From assembly GCA_964529745.1 (NCBI GenBank), contig CAZGZR010000037.1, forward strand, positions 1-24,800: a stretch of DNA of 24,800 bases, read 5' to 3'. The stretch is from RBG-16-57-9 sp964529745 (GTDB lineage Archaea > Thermoproteota > Bathyarchaeia > TCS64). This document shows positions 1 through 6,005 of this stretch, in pieces. Position 1 is the stretch's first letter; each line of letters begins with the position of its first letter. The translations under genes and the position numbers were made by a program. The notes under the pieces were generated by a model, which was not told the DNA's origin, ran no database searches, and saw only the letters and a program-made list of their open reading frames with translations.

Positions 1-235
1 AACGGGGGCTAGGCTCCTCGAGGGGGATCATGAGCCGGGGTTTAAGATCAAGGACTATCTGAAGGATCTGGGGATAATTGCGGAGACGGCGAAGGCGACG
101 AGCATGCCGTTGCCTGCGACGAGTCTGGTTCACCAGTTGTTCATTCACTGTGCCGCCGAGGGGATGATGGATAAGGGTACTCAGGCGGTGGTGGTGGCGG
201 TGGAGAAGCTGGCCAACGAGAGGCTCGTGGATTAG
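1..235 (+). CDS. beta-hydroxyacid dehydrogenase family protein, C-terminal part
   Basis: The open frame enters from the left edge and ends at TAG 233-235, giving about 77 residues. The visible part matches the C-terminal all-alpha NAD-binding domain of the 3-hydroxyisobutyrate / 2-hydroxy-3-oxopropionate reductase family. Characteristic features are a 'HEPGFKIKDYLKDL' segment carrying the K-D-L of the substrate lysine helix, then 'MPLPATSLVHQLF' and a final amphipathic helix before the stop. Family members reduce or oxidise short beta-hydroxyacids such as tartronate semialdehyde with NAD(P). The substrate cannot be told from this fragment, and the Rossmann domain and start lie outside the window. 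A hairpin followed by a T-run lies just downstream, so the transcript probably ends here. The family call is firm; the exact enzyme is not. Confidence 0.8.
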   Translation, partial: TGARLLEGDHEPGFKIKDYLKDLGIIAETAKATSMPLPATSLVHQLFIHCAAEGMMDKGTQAVVVAVEKLANERLVD

Positions 236-272
236 TGGCTCCGCTCACGGGGTTGAATCTGCGGCCCTGCGG
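236..272 (+). repeat. degenerate copy of the tRNA-Tyr 3' end (possible att remnant)
   Basis: Positions 252-272 match 4218-4238 (T-arm side of tRNA-Tyr, written on the plus strand) at 17 of 21 positions without gaps, sharing GTTGAA, CTGC, CCCT and CGG. Extending left to 236 against 4201 with one gap gives about 28 of 37 matches, starting with the TGG of the CCA end. Both copies have the same orientation, as expected for att sites flanking an element integrated into a tRNA 3' end. The copy cannot fold as a T-arm, so it is not a tRNA. Chance similarity remains possible. Confidence 0.35.
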
Positions 273-289
273 GGCTGCCTCTCTTTTTT
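261..289 (+). terminator. hairpin with T-run after the dehydrogenase gene
   Basis: GCGGCCC (261-267) can pair with GGGCTGC (272-278) as seven pairs, one of them G-T, around a four-base loop. CTCTCTTTTTT (279-289) follows. It starts about 25 bases after the stop codon of the upstream gene and fits an intrinsic-type terminator. It overlaps the tRNA-like segment at 236-272. Confidence 0.6.
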
Positions 290-329
290 GGTGTGTGTTG
301 GTAACAGTGGGCTGTAACTTTGGGGTTTT

Positions 330-605
330 TTATTTGGGTGGGGTGTCTTGGGGTAGCTTGTATCCGAGGTGCTCGTGTTGGGCTGCCTGTTCTTCGAGTT
401 TTCTGATGTCTTCTTCTATCTGTTCTATCTCGATTGCTTCGACTATGCCGTAGGCTATTTGGAGGCAGCGCATGAGGGTGTTCATGGCTTTGATGCGGGT
501 GCGTTGGTCGGTTTCTGGGTCTGTGATTATGGTGTCGAGTTGGTCCCAGAGTTGTTCGAGTCTTTCTATGTATGTTCTTCTTTTGTGGTGGGGGTCGATG
601 CGTGT
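330..605 (-). CDS. hypothetical coiled-coil-like protein segment, no ordinary start codon
   Basis: This frame ends at 330. It looks like real coding sequence from about position 605: a basic stretch 'DPHHKRRTYIERLEQL' is followed by two long charged helices, with 'EAIEIEQIEEDIRKLEEQ' near the end. Upstream of 605 the same frame is low-complexity H/T/R and reads like a shadow. There is no ATG, GTG or TTG close to the apparent beginning. The frame lies one base back (-1) from the gene at 566-832 and overlaps its tail. So it is either the C-terminal half of one frameshifted protein of about 165 residues, or a second overlapping gene with a non-standard start. Function is unknown. Base composition is more balanced than in the neighbouring core genes. 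Confidence 0.45.
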   Translation of the reverse strand, partial: TRIDPHHKRRTYIERLEQLWDQLDTIITDPETDQRTRIKAMNTLMRCLQIAYGIVEAIEIEQIEEDIRKLEEQAAQHEHLGYKLPQDTPPK

Positions 606-832
606 TCTTCTAGGTGTCTGGTGATGAGGGTGTGGGGTGCGTTTAATCTCCAGCGATGTTGTGCGACCAGGAGTTTCCTGGTGTTTAAGTAGAGTTTGAT
701 GTCCTGCATGAGTGTGGGTTTGGTTCTTCTCATCCTGGAGAAGAGGACTGTTGTTGTCTTGGGTTCTTCTCCTGTTTTGATCCATTTGTGTAGCAGCCTC
801 CGCTCGGTCTCGGTGAAGATGTATCCCCTCAA
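566..832 (-). CDS. small conserved-looking hypothetical protein
   Basis: An 88-residue frame starts at TTG 832; an in-frame TAA upstream and the lack of other starts fix this choice. The N-terminus 'RGYIFTETERRLLHKWI' resembles small archaeal hypothetical proteins that open with MRGYxxTxxER and continue as a short helical bundle ('LFSRMRRTKPTLMQDIKLYL'). No catalytic motif is visible. The last 12 or so residues (THR/GLU-rich) overlap the -1 frame described at 330-605 and look less protein-like, so the biological protein may continue in that frame. It lies between the tRNA-like repeat at 236 and the AT-rich block, so it may belong to an integrated element. Function unknown. Confidence 0.5.
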   Translation of the reverse strand: MRGYIFTETERRLLHKWIKTGEEPKTTTVLFSRMRRTKPTLMQDIKLYLNTRKLLVAQHRWRLNAPHTLITRHLEEHASTPTTKEEHT

Positions 833-1013
833 GGCGTTGACCCGTTGCGCTTCAATGGGTTACCTGTTTGATGAATCAGGGTGGGTGGTTTAAAGTGAAT
901 TGATACTCGGAGAAGACTCGGTTAAGTGAATTAATTGGCAGAGGCTTGGATAAATTCGTCATATTGTAATTCAAGTCTTAAAGCGATAAATCATTGTTTT
1001 ACATATAATAAAA

Positions 1014-1027
1014 TTTTAATAAATATA
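1014..1027 (+). promoter_or_regulatory. candidate TATA box of the HNH gene
   Basis: TTTTAATAAATATA is centred about 25 bases before the ATG at 1043. No Shine-Dalgarno sequence is visible in between. The spacing suggests a leaderless transcript, but the surrounding DNA is so AT-rich that the box is weak evidence on its own. Confidence 0.4.
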
Positions 1028-1042
1028 TTGAAATTAAATATC

Positions 1043-1540
1043 ATGCCCACCAAAGAAGATTTACTTAATTCTCTTACTGTAAAACAATTAAAGGAGTTAG
1101 CGCGTGAAAACAAGATTTCCCTTGTTTTAGAAGGTTGGTTATGGGAGTCAAAAGCAACCAATAAAGATGAAATAATCGAAGTCTTGTTAGATTCTTCAAA
1201 AATTACTAAAAAGAAAATTCTAGCAAAGCTTACTTCTAAAACTGCATTACGTAGTGAATCAAAGAAAAAAACATCTCGTAAAACAGCAACACGAAAGAAA
1301 TCAAGTTCGAAACGTAGAGCTCTTACTACATATGAAAAAGAATCTGTTCTTAAAGGTCAAGATTATCGTTGCGCTAGATGTGGTACTGATTTAAGCAGAA
1401 TGGTACCTAACTTTGACCATAGAAAACCTCTGGCTCTTGGTGGAGAAGATGAGCTTTATAATATTCAGGCTCTCTGTGCAAACTGTCATGCAGAGAAAAC
1501 GAGAGAAGACAGACATAAGATTTCAAGGCTAGGCTCATAA
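1043..1540 (+). CDS. HNH endonuclease with SAP-like N-terminus
   Basis: 165 residues from ATG 1043. A longer in-frame reading from 935 exists, but the ATG at 1043 starts the protein-like sequence and sits 25 bases after a TATA-like box. Residues 11-50 ('LTVKQLKELARENK...') resemble a SAP or Rho-N-like helix-extension-helix DNA-binding motif. Residues 65-95 are a Lys/Ser/Arg-rich linker. Residues 100-155 form a zinc-ribbon HNH nuclease: C110-x2-C113, D125-H126, N140, C145-x2-C148-H149. Such proteins cut double-stranded DNA and occur in restriction, phage and mobile-element settings. It converges on the OLD-type nuclease gene and shares its AT-rich composition. Whether it works with that protein, defends the cell or serves an element cannot be told from sequence. 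Confidence 0.82.
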   Translation: MPTKEDLLNSLTVKQLKELARENKISLVLEGWLWESKATNKDEIIEVLLDSSKITKKKILAKLTSKTALRSESKKKTSRKTATRKKSSSKRRALTTYEKESVLKGQDYRCARCGTDLSRMVPNFDHRKPLALGGEDELYNIQALCANCHAEKTREDRHKISRLGS

Positions 1541-1551
1541 ATAGTAATATT

Positions 1552-1576
1552 AAGGCGGGTTGTTACTTCGCGCCTT
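1552..1576. terminator. inverted repeat between convergent HNH and OLD genes
   Basis: AAGGCG (1552-1557) and CGCCTT (1571-1576) are perfect inverted copies separated by 13 bases, in the short gap between two convergent stop codons (1540 and 1605). It is one of the few GC-rich spots in the AT-rich block. A shared terminator-like hairpin is the simplest reading. Confidence 0.4.
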
Positions 1577-1604
1577 CCCTGCCAATCCATATTAACAGGA
1601 GATA

Positions 1605-3512
1605 TTATGTAATAATCTCGTCAATTTTACTGAATAATAGTTGAAAACATTCTTGTTCTAAAATAAAGTCAACAGGAACAATTTTTGCTATCTCTTCACC
1701 AAATTCCGGTTTCCTAAATCTATCCCATTCAACATCCAGATGCCTCTCTCTATATTCATTTACTAATTTTGTTAATCTGCTAGAAAATTTACCCTCTTCC
1801 CTCAAGTTTTGTATCTCTTCAGTCGTCCAATTCTCTCCTTCATATTTTGGATATATTTTATTTAAAACATCAATGATATGTTGATTTTCGAATAAATCTT
1901 CAAATTCATATCCCCCAAAATATATAATATTATCATCAATAAATGCTTCGGGAAATCCGATTTGTTTTATTTTATCCCGTGTTACTCGTCTTTCTGTACT
2001 ATATTTTGTGTCAGTATCTAAAGTTAAAATAGTTGCTGAAGCTTTGTTTTTATTTAATAATTTTAAAAATGGTTGCCAATTTGTATTTGATTCTAAATTA
2101 TGTAAAACAATTCCATCTTCTATCGGACTTTTGTTTTTTACTCTTTTATATATAATTGGTAATGCTTTGTCCTCTGTATATCCTTCGTAGAGTAGGAAAC
2201 AACGTTCAAGAAAAATACTGCTATTTTTAATCCCAGTAATTTCAGAGACCTCATTTAAAAACGTTCTAATTTCTTCATCTTCTTCACCTTTTAAATAATT
2301 AATATTTATTCCTTCATCTCCATGAACTAAGTGTATGATGGTGTTAGCTCGTGCACGATCAATCATTTGTAAAGAATGTGTATTAATTAATACTTGAAAA
2401 TTTAATTTTCCTTCTTCCGTCATTTGTTTTAAATTATAATACATATCTTTTTGTGCTGTAATATGTAGACTTGCATCTGGTTCATCATAATATCTTATTA
2501 CATGATTTTTGGGTTCCTTTTCTTTTTCCCATTCCATTATAGCCAAGTATATCCTTTTTTTAGAACCTTCTCCAATCTCATCTATGGAGTTTAATCCATG
2601 TCCTAAATCTACTTTAATATCTGTTAGTTTAAACTCACTACCATAAATAAATTTATATTCAGATGTTATTTTCTTAATTTTATCTAATTTAGTTTTTAAT
2701 TTATCCATAAATTTTTCTTGTATTTCTTTATTAAATATATCTTCATATTTTTTTTCTCTTTCTGAAAATTCCTTTAATAATTCTTTTTTTCCATGTTCAT
2801 TTACTTCATAAAATGATTCAATGTAAATTTCCCTCAAAATATTTTCTATAAGATTTATGGGTGTTTTATAAGAAGAACTATCATATAACTCATATTTTGG
2901 CATAAAATCTTTTATTTTTTTCCAATCAAATTCTATAAAATCCATACCTTCTGAAAGTTTTAAAATATTTTCTTTAACAAATTTTTCAAATTTTCCTTTT
3001 TCAATATCTAATACAGTTTCATATTTTAGGTTGAATTCTGGATAAATCCTTTTTAACTCACTTGCCTTTATTTTTTTTATATCGTACATTTCTTTGTGTG
3101 GCATAATATGTTGTTTAATTTTTGTTATATGATTAACTTTTAACATTTCATCATACGTATATATTTTTTTTATGCTTATCCTATTTATCTCCATTTCATT
3201 AACAGTTTCTTTATATAAGTAATAAATTAAATCATCTGTTATATCTTCTTCACTTAAATTAAAAGTAACTTGTATTGTTATTTCTTTCTCTCTTATAATT
3301 TCTGTTTTATCTTCTGAATTCTTATCTATTTCTATTTTATAAAAATCATCTATGTCTATTTCCTTATCACTAAAAAAATAGGCTAATGCTTTACATACGC
3401 TTGATTTTCCACAATCATTCTCCCCAATGAAAATAGTTAAAGGGTTTAATGGTATACGGTTTTCTCCTTTGAAGCATTTGAAGTTATTAATAGATAAATT
3501 TGAAATTATCAA
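1605..3512 (-). CDS. OLD-family ATP-dependent nuclease (AAA ATPase + TOPRIM)
   Basis: 635 residues. The start is TTG 3512, forced by a TAA codon directly before it. The N-terminal ABC/SMC-like ATPase has Walker A 'GENDCGKSS' (30-38), signature 'GEGSKKR' (314-320), Walker B with D343-E344 and the H-loop 'NTHS' with H379. Residues 60-300 form a long charged insertion with coiled-coil character. The C-terminal TOPRIM domain shows E443 ('LLYEGYTEDKALP') and D499-x-D501 ('LTLDTDTK'). This order is that of OLD nucleases, metal-dependent DNA nickases found in phage P2 and in defence systems such as Gabija. No GajB-like helicase lies next to it, so it is either a stand-alone (class 1-like) OLD protein or part of an undescribed set with the HNH and KTSC neighbours. 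AT-rich codon use marks it as acquired. Confidence 0.85.
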   Translation of the reverse strand: MIISNLSINNFKCFKGENRIPLNPLTIFIGENDCGKSSVCKALAYFFSDKEIDIDDFYKIEIDKNSEDKTEIIREKEITIQVTFNLSEEDITDDLIYYLYKETVNEMEINRISIKKIYTYDEMLKVNHITKIKQHIMPHKEMYDIKKIKASELKRIYPEFNLKYETVLDIEKGKFEKFVKENILKLSEGMDFIEFDWKKIKDFMPKYELYDSSSYKTPINLIENILREIYIESFYEVNEHGKKELLKEFSEREKKYEDIFNKEIQEKFMDKLKTKLDKIKKITSEYKFIYGSEFKLTDIKVDLGHGLNSIDEIGEGSKKRIYLAIMEWEKEKEPKNHVIRYYDEPDASLHITAQKDMYYNLKQMTEEGKLNFQVLINTHSLQMIDRARANTIIHLVHGDEGININYLKGEEDEEIRTFLNEVSEITGIKNSSIFLERCFLLYEGYTEDKALPIIYKRVKNKSPIEDGIVLHNLESNTNWQPFLKLLNKNKASATILTLDTDTKYSTERRVTRDKIKQIGFPEAFIDDNIIYFGGYEFEDLFENQHIIDVLNKIYPKYEGENWTTEEIQNLREEGKFSSRLTKLVNEYRERHLDVEWDRFRKPEFGEEIAKIVPVDFILEQECFQLLFSKIDEIIT

Positions 3513-3553
3513 TTAGATCGTTCTTATACTTCATAACCCATATTTAAATTTTA

Positions 3554-3564
3554 TTTATATAAAT
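3554..3564 (-). promoter_or_regulatory. candidate TATA box of the OLD-family gene
   Basis: TTTATATAAAT lies 42-52 bases upstream of the TTG start at 3512. This would place transcription initiation near 3528 with a short leader. The surrounding DNA is AT-rich, so the assignment is tentative. Confidence 0.35.
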
Positions 3565-3589
3565 ATATTTCAGAAAATAATAATTTATT

Positions 3590-3802
3590 TTATTGTATTC
3601 TTGTATACCCGTATCTATCTTTAATATTGTGAGCGAAGTATGAACCATGAGAAGATGCAGTCATCAGTCTATTGTATTCGGACTGTGGGACATTAAAATA
3701 CTGATAAATACCCCCACTATTAAATTCTATTTCTAAAATTTGAGAAGATGGATCATATCCAATAGAGTGTATGTTACTTGAACTAACGGGTTGTCGATTC
3801 AT
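3590..3802 (-). CDS. KTSC domain protein
   Basis: 70 residues from ATG 3802, preceded by a good Shine-Dalgarno GAGGTGG about eight bases away. The whole protein is one KTSC domain. It contains 'RQPVSSSNIHSIGYD', then the strand pair 'LEIEFNSGGIYQYFNVP', then 'Y', 'L', 'SHGSYFAHNIKDRYGY'. The last segment corresponds to the K-T-S-C region of the family, with S for T/K at some positions. KTSC domains occur alone or fused to lysyl-tRNA synthetase and in phage and plasmid genomes; nucleic-acid binding is suspected but not shown. It lies 77 bases upstream of the OLD gene in the same direction, so co-transcription is possible. The family call is firm, the role unknown. Confidence 0.85.
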   Translation of the reverse strand: MNRQPVSSSNIHSIGYDPSSQILEIEFNSGGIYQYFNVPQSEYNRLMTASSHGSYFAHNIKDRYGYTRIQ

Positions 3803-4200
3803 ATCTTATCCACCTCAAAATATTTCCCGATTATATCAACTAACTTCATATTCTTTAATAGTAGCTGATACTGTTTAAGTTTTATGCTCAAGAAAAACAT
3901 AAATATGGAATTATGATGAATGATTAATTCGTGTGCGCAACAATGAATAATTCTCTATTAGACGTAAATTCTTTTGATGATCTTATTCGCCAGAAACCGT
4001 TATAGGACAAATCAACTTTCTATAAAACCAAGTTCTCTATTAATATCAGCCAATTAGCCTACTAGATGCCATTGATAAATTGACACTCCGTTGAGATCCA
4101 CCTGTCCATGATACGAGATTTACCAGACATCAATGAATAGAAACTTTCAAGTTTTACTGGTGATTGTTGACACAACCCAGATGATTCGATGACATGAAGA
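3803..4200. other. gene-free AT-rich stretch between the KTSC gene and tRNA-Tyr
   Basis: I see no open frame, tRNA or clear repeat here beyond the promoter region of the KTSC gene. TTTAATA near 3853-3859 and a GATTATATC segment near 3830 are candidate TATA boxes for it. An ATGATGA at about 3913 looks like a box C but has no following box D (CTGA), so a C/D guide RNA is not supported. The stretch may be decayed element DNA. Confidence 0.5.
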
Positions 4201-4317
4201 TGGTCCCGCCCGCAGGAGTTGAACCTGCAACCCTCCGGTGTCCGCTCATGGCCTGAACGCCACCGCCCCGCGGGGCGACGACTACAGCCGGATGCTCTGC
4301 CATTGAGCTAGGGCGGG
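4201..4317 (-). tRNA. tRNA-Tyr (anticodon GUA) with intron, CCA encoded
   Basis: On the minus strand the acceptor CCCGCCC (from 4317) pairs with GGGCGGG before discriminator A. The T-arm GCAGG-TTCAACT-CCTGC and D-arm GCTC...GAGC are perfect. The anticodon stem TCCGG/CCGGA encloses CTGTAG and A, giving anticodon GTA at 4285-4283. C1-G72 is the archaeal/eukaryal tyrosine identity pair. A 42-base intron (4281-4240) follows position 37. Bulges AG|T and AC|A, separated by a four-pair helix (C-G, U-G, G-C, U-G), fit the bulge-helix-bulge splice signal with cleavage exactly there. The intron carries its own strong hairpin (CGCCCCGCGGGGCG). CCA is encoded at 4203-4201. The 3' end marks the edge of the AT-rich island. 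Confidence 0.95.
4240..4281 (-). other. tRNA-Tyr intron (bulge-helix-bulge type)
   Basis: The 42-base intron sits between tRNA positions 37 and 38. Its 3' part pairs with the anticodon loop to make the four-base central helix, with three-base bulges at both junctions. The 5' part forms a GC-rich hairpin. The archaeal tRNA splicing endonuclease would remove it. Confidence 0.85.
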
Positions 4318-4348
4318 CGGGACACCGAGAAAAAGAAGACTACGACGA

Positions 4349-4355
4349 TTTAAGC
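4349..4355 (-). promoter_or_regulatory. candidate TATA box of tRNA-Tyr
   Basis: On the minus strand CTTAAAT lies about 32-38 bases before the mature 5' end at 4317, a usual distance for an archaeal tRNA promoter with a short 5' leader. Confidence 0.45.
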
Positions 4356-4394
4356 GATTTGGTCAGCCCAGACCACCCACAAGCAGACCGTGAA

Positions 4395-4426
4395 TCTATA
4401 TCGGTAGAAGGTTCCCCGGGTACCTT
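4395..4426 (+). promoter_or_regulatory. candidate promoter with 19-bp near-palindromic operator, CBS gene
   Basis: TCTATATC (4395-4402) is a TATA-like element. Right after it, 4408-4426 reads AAGGTTCCCCGGGTACCTT. This is a palindrome with eight of nine arm pairs matching around a central C (only T/T mismatched). The palindrome covers the expected transcription start of the CBS gene, which suggests a dimeric repressor site. The leader to the ATG at 4487 would be about 60 bases. Confidence 0.5.
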
Positions 4427-4462
4427 TCATTGCTCCACAAACGATATCCTTCAAACCCGGCT

Positions 4463-4513
4463 AATGGGAACCGGAGCCGAGTATAGATGGATAAATGGTA
4501 CCAGAGCCGAGTA
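4463..4513 (+). repeat. imperfect 30-bp tandem duplication around the CBS gene start
   Basis: 4463-4483 and 4493-4513 match at 17 of 21 positions at an exact offset of 30 bases, sharing GAGCCGAGTA fully. The first copy lies upstream of the ATG at 4487 and the second inside the first codons. The offset keeps the reading frame, but a TAG stop sits directly before the ATG, so the first copy is not translated. Confidence 0.6.
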
Positions 4514-4921
4514 GAGACACAGCGTCGAGCAGAGGATCTGGTTCTCAGGGACGCCATAACCATCAGGGCCGACTATCCCGTGAAGTACGCCGACAGCCTC
4601 ATGAAGTACTTCGGGGCCGAGTGCCTCGTGGTGACCCAGGACGGCGAGCCCGTGGGCATGCTCACCGACGGAGACATCGTGCGCAGGGTGGACACCGAGA
4701 GTGACGACCCCCTCCTGGTGCTCGTCCGGGAAGTCATGTCGGAGCCCCTGTACTGGGTGGAGAGCGGCGTCCCCAACGAGGAGGCGCTGAAGGTCATGGA
4801 TGAGAAGGACGTGGACCGGCTCCCCATCATAGGAAACCTGGCCTCCAGGCCTGTGCTGCTCGGGCTTCTGACGTACAAGCCGGCAGCCTTGGAGGAAGAG
4901 GCCGAGGCCGTTATTTCCTGA
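4487..4921 (+). CDS. two-CBS-domain protein
   Basis: 144 residues from ATG 4487, which is directly preceded by an in-frame TAG. The protein is a Bateman module of two CBS repeats. CBS1 spans about residues 18-70 ('DAITIRADYPVKYADSLMKYFG...CLVV..DGEPVGMLTDGDIVRRV'). CBS2 spans about 80-140 ('VREVMSEPLYWVESGVPNEEALKVMDEKDVDRLPIIG...LLGLLT'). CBS pairs bind adenosine nucleotides or S-adenosyl compounds and gate partner proteins. No fused effector domain is present, so the partner is unknown. Its end overlaps the convergent mtnA gene by 11 bases. Because mtnA acts on a product derived from S-adenosylmethionine, an adenosyl ligand is an appealing but untested idea. A palindrome at its promoter suggests regulation. 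Confidence 0.85.
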   Translation: MDKWYQSRVETQRRAEDLVLRDAITIRADYPVKYADSLMKYFGAECLVVTQDGEPVGMLTDGDIVRRVDTESDDPLLVLVREVMSEPLYWVESGVPNEEALKVMDEKDVDRLPIIGNLASRPVLLGLLTYKPAALEEEAEAVIS

Positions 4922-6005
4922 AAGTCTCTAATATTTTTTCCCCGTAAGGCGGCTCGATGAGCCCTTTCTCGGTTATGAACCCGGTCACGTACTCGGCGGG
5001 GGTCACGTCGAACGCCGGGTTCCGTGCGGACGAGCCCTCCGCCGGGATCAACACGCTCGCATGCCCACCGTCTTCGCCCAGCCCCCACATCCTGGTCACC
5101 TCCTCCGTCGAACGCTCCTCGATCTCTATCTCGTCGCCCGTCGGCGTCCGGAGGTCAAACGTCATCTCGGGCGCCGCAACGTAGAACGGTATCCCGTTGG
5201 CCCGGGCCACAACGGCCTTCTCGTAGGTGCCAATCTTGTTGGCCACGTCGCCGTTGGCGGCCACCCTGTCGGCCCCCACTATGACGGCGTCCACCATGCC
5301 GCGCCTCATGAAGTGACCAGCCGCGTTGTCCACGATTATCGCGTAGGGTATGCCCTCCTGCATCATCTCCCACGCCGTGAGCCGGGAGCCCTGGCACCGG
5401 GGCCGGGTCTCGTCCACCCAGACGAACACCCTCTTGCCTTGCCGGTGGGCCACCCTGATGGGGCTGAGGGCGGTGCCGTAGTCTATGAACGCCAGCGCCC
5501 CCGCGTTGCAGTGGGTCAAGACCCTGCAGCCGTCACCCAGCAACTCGGCGCCCACCTCGCCCATCCGCCTCGACGCCTCCAGGTCTTCCATCGCAATCCT
5601 GTCAGCCTCGCTGAGCACTTTCTCGACTCGCTCCTCCACCATCCCCTCGCCGCCGGCTTCGAGGCAGCGCTCGACGGCGTGGAAGAGGTTCACGGCGGTG
5701 GGCCTCGTGGCCCGAACCGTCTCCGCCGCATCCTCCATGTAGGCGGTGAACTCCTCCAGGGGCTCGTCACGGGCCTCCAGAGCCGCCTGGGCCATGGCGT
5801 AGCCGGCGGCGCAGCCCACGGCCCCCGCACCCCTGCAAACCATCTCCCTTATGGCGGCGGCCGTCGCGCGGTGGTCGCCGAACTCCGCTATCTCGAAGGC
5901 GTGGGGGAGCCTCCTCTGGTCGATCATCTTCACGGTCCCCCCCTCCCGCCACAGCGTGTAGTACTCCCTGGTCTCGCCTTCTATCCTGACCTTCAAACGA
6001 GGCAC
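4911..6005 (-). CDS. mtnA: S-methyl-5-thioribose-1-phosphate isomerase
   Basis: 364 residues from GTG 6005. The aldose-ketose isomerase converts methylthioribose-1-phosphate to methylthioribulose-1-phosphate in methionine salvage. The family signatures appear in order: 'IDQRRLP' (28-34), 'VCRGAGAVGCAAGYAMA' (56-72), 'LTHCNAGALA' with catalytic C166, 'ETRPRCQGSRLTAWEM' (199-214) and 'VGADRVAANGDVANKIGT' with catalytic D246. The length fits MtnA. Related ribose-1,5-bisphosphate isomerases and eIF2B-like proteins share the fold, but the DQR and CQGSRLTAWE motifs favour MtnA. It starts 32 bases after the ogg stop codon, so both probably share one minus-strand transcript. It converges on the CBS gene with an 11-base overlap. 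Confidence 0.9.
   Translation of the reverse strand: MPRLKVRIEGETREYYTLWREGGTVKMIDQRRLPHAFEIAEFGDHRATAAAIREMVCRGAGAVGCAAGYAMAQAALEARDEPLEEFTAYMEDAAETVRATRPTAVNLFHAVERCLEAGGEGMVEERVEKVLSEADRIAMEDLEASRRMGEVGAELLGDGCRVLTHCNAGALAFIDYGTALSPIRVAHRQGKRVFVWVDETRPRCQGSRLTAWEMMQEGIPYAIIVDNAAGHFMRRGMVDAVIVGADRVAANGDVANKIGTYEKAVVARANGIPFYVAAPEMTFDLRTPTGDEIEIEERSTEEVTRMWGLGEDGGHASVLIPAEGSSARNPAFDVTPAEYVTGFITEKGLIEPPYGEKILETFRK

Larger units (their letters stand above)
890..4200. mobile_element. AT-rich foreign island abutting tRNA-Tyr
   Basis: Base composition changes sharply at about 890 from balanced to strongly AT-rich and returns to GC-rich at the tRNA-Tyr gene (4201). Inside, codons are A/T-ending and lysine/isoleucine-rich (HNH, OLD and KTSC genes), quite unlike the AGG/ATA/GCC style of the core genes to the right. 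The island ends exactly at the CCA-encoding 3' end of the tRNA, the usual archaeal integration target. I find no integrase, transposase or exact att repeat; a degenerate tRNA-like copy lies at 236-272, which would put the left end further out. Horizontal origin is well supported; the mechanism is inferred. Confidence 0.6.

Noticed and set aside
236..300. second tRNA gene or pseudogene on the minus strand
   Set aside because: The segment ends in a CCA-like sequence and resembles a tRNA 3' end, but no T-stem or acceptor stem can be formed, so only a degenerate repeat is claimed.
1043..3512. Septu or Gabija defence system
   Set aside because: An HNH nuclease and an ATPase are adjacent, but they are convergent rather than an operon. 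The ATPase carries a TOPRIM domain (unlike PtuA), and no UvrD-like helicase (GajB) is present.
3913..3960. C/D box guide RNA
   Set aside because: ATGATGA resembles box C, but no CTGA box D follows at a suitable distance and no terminal stem is visible.
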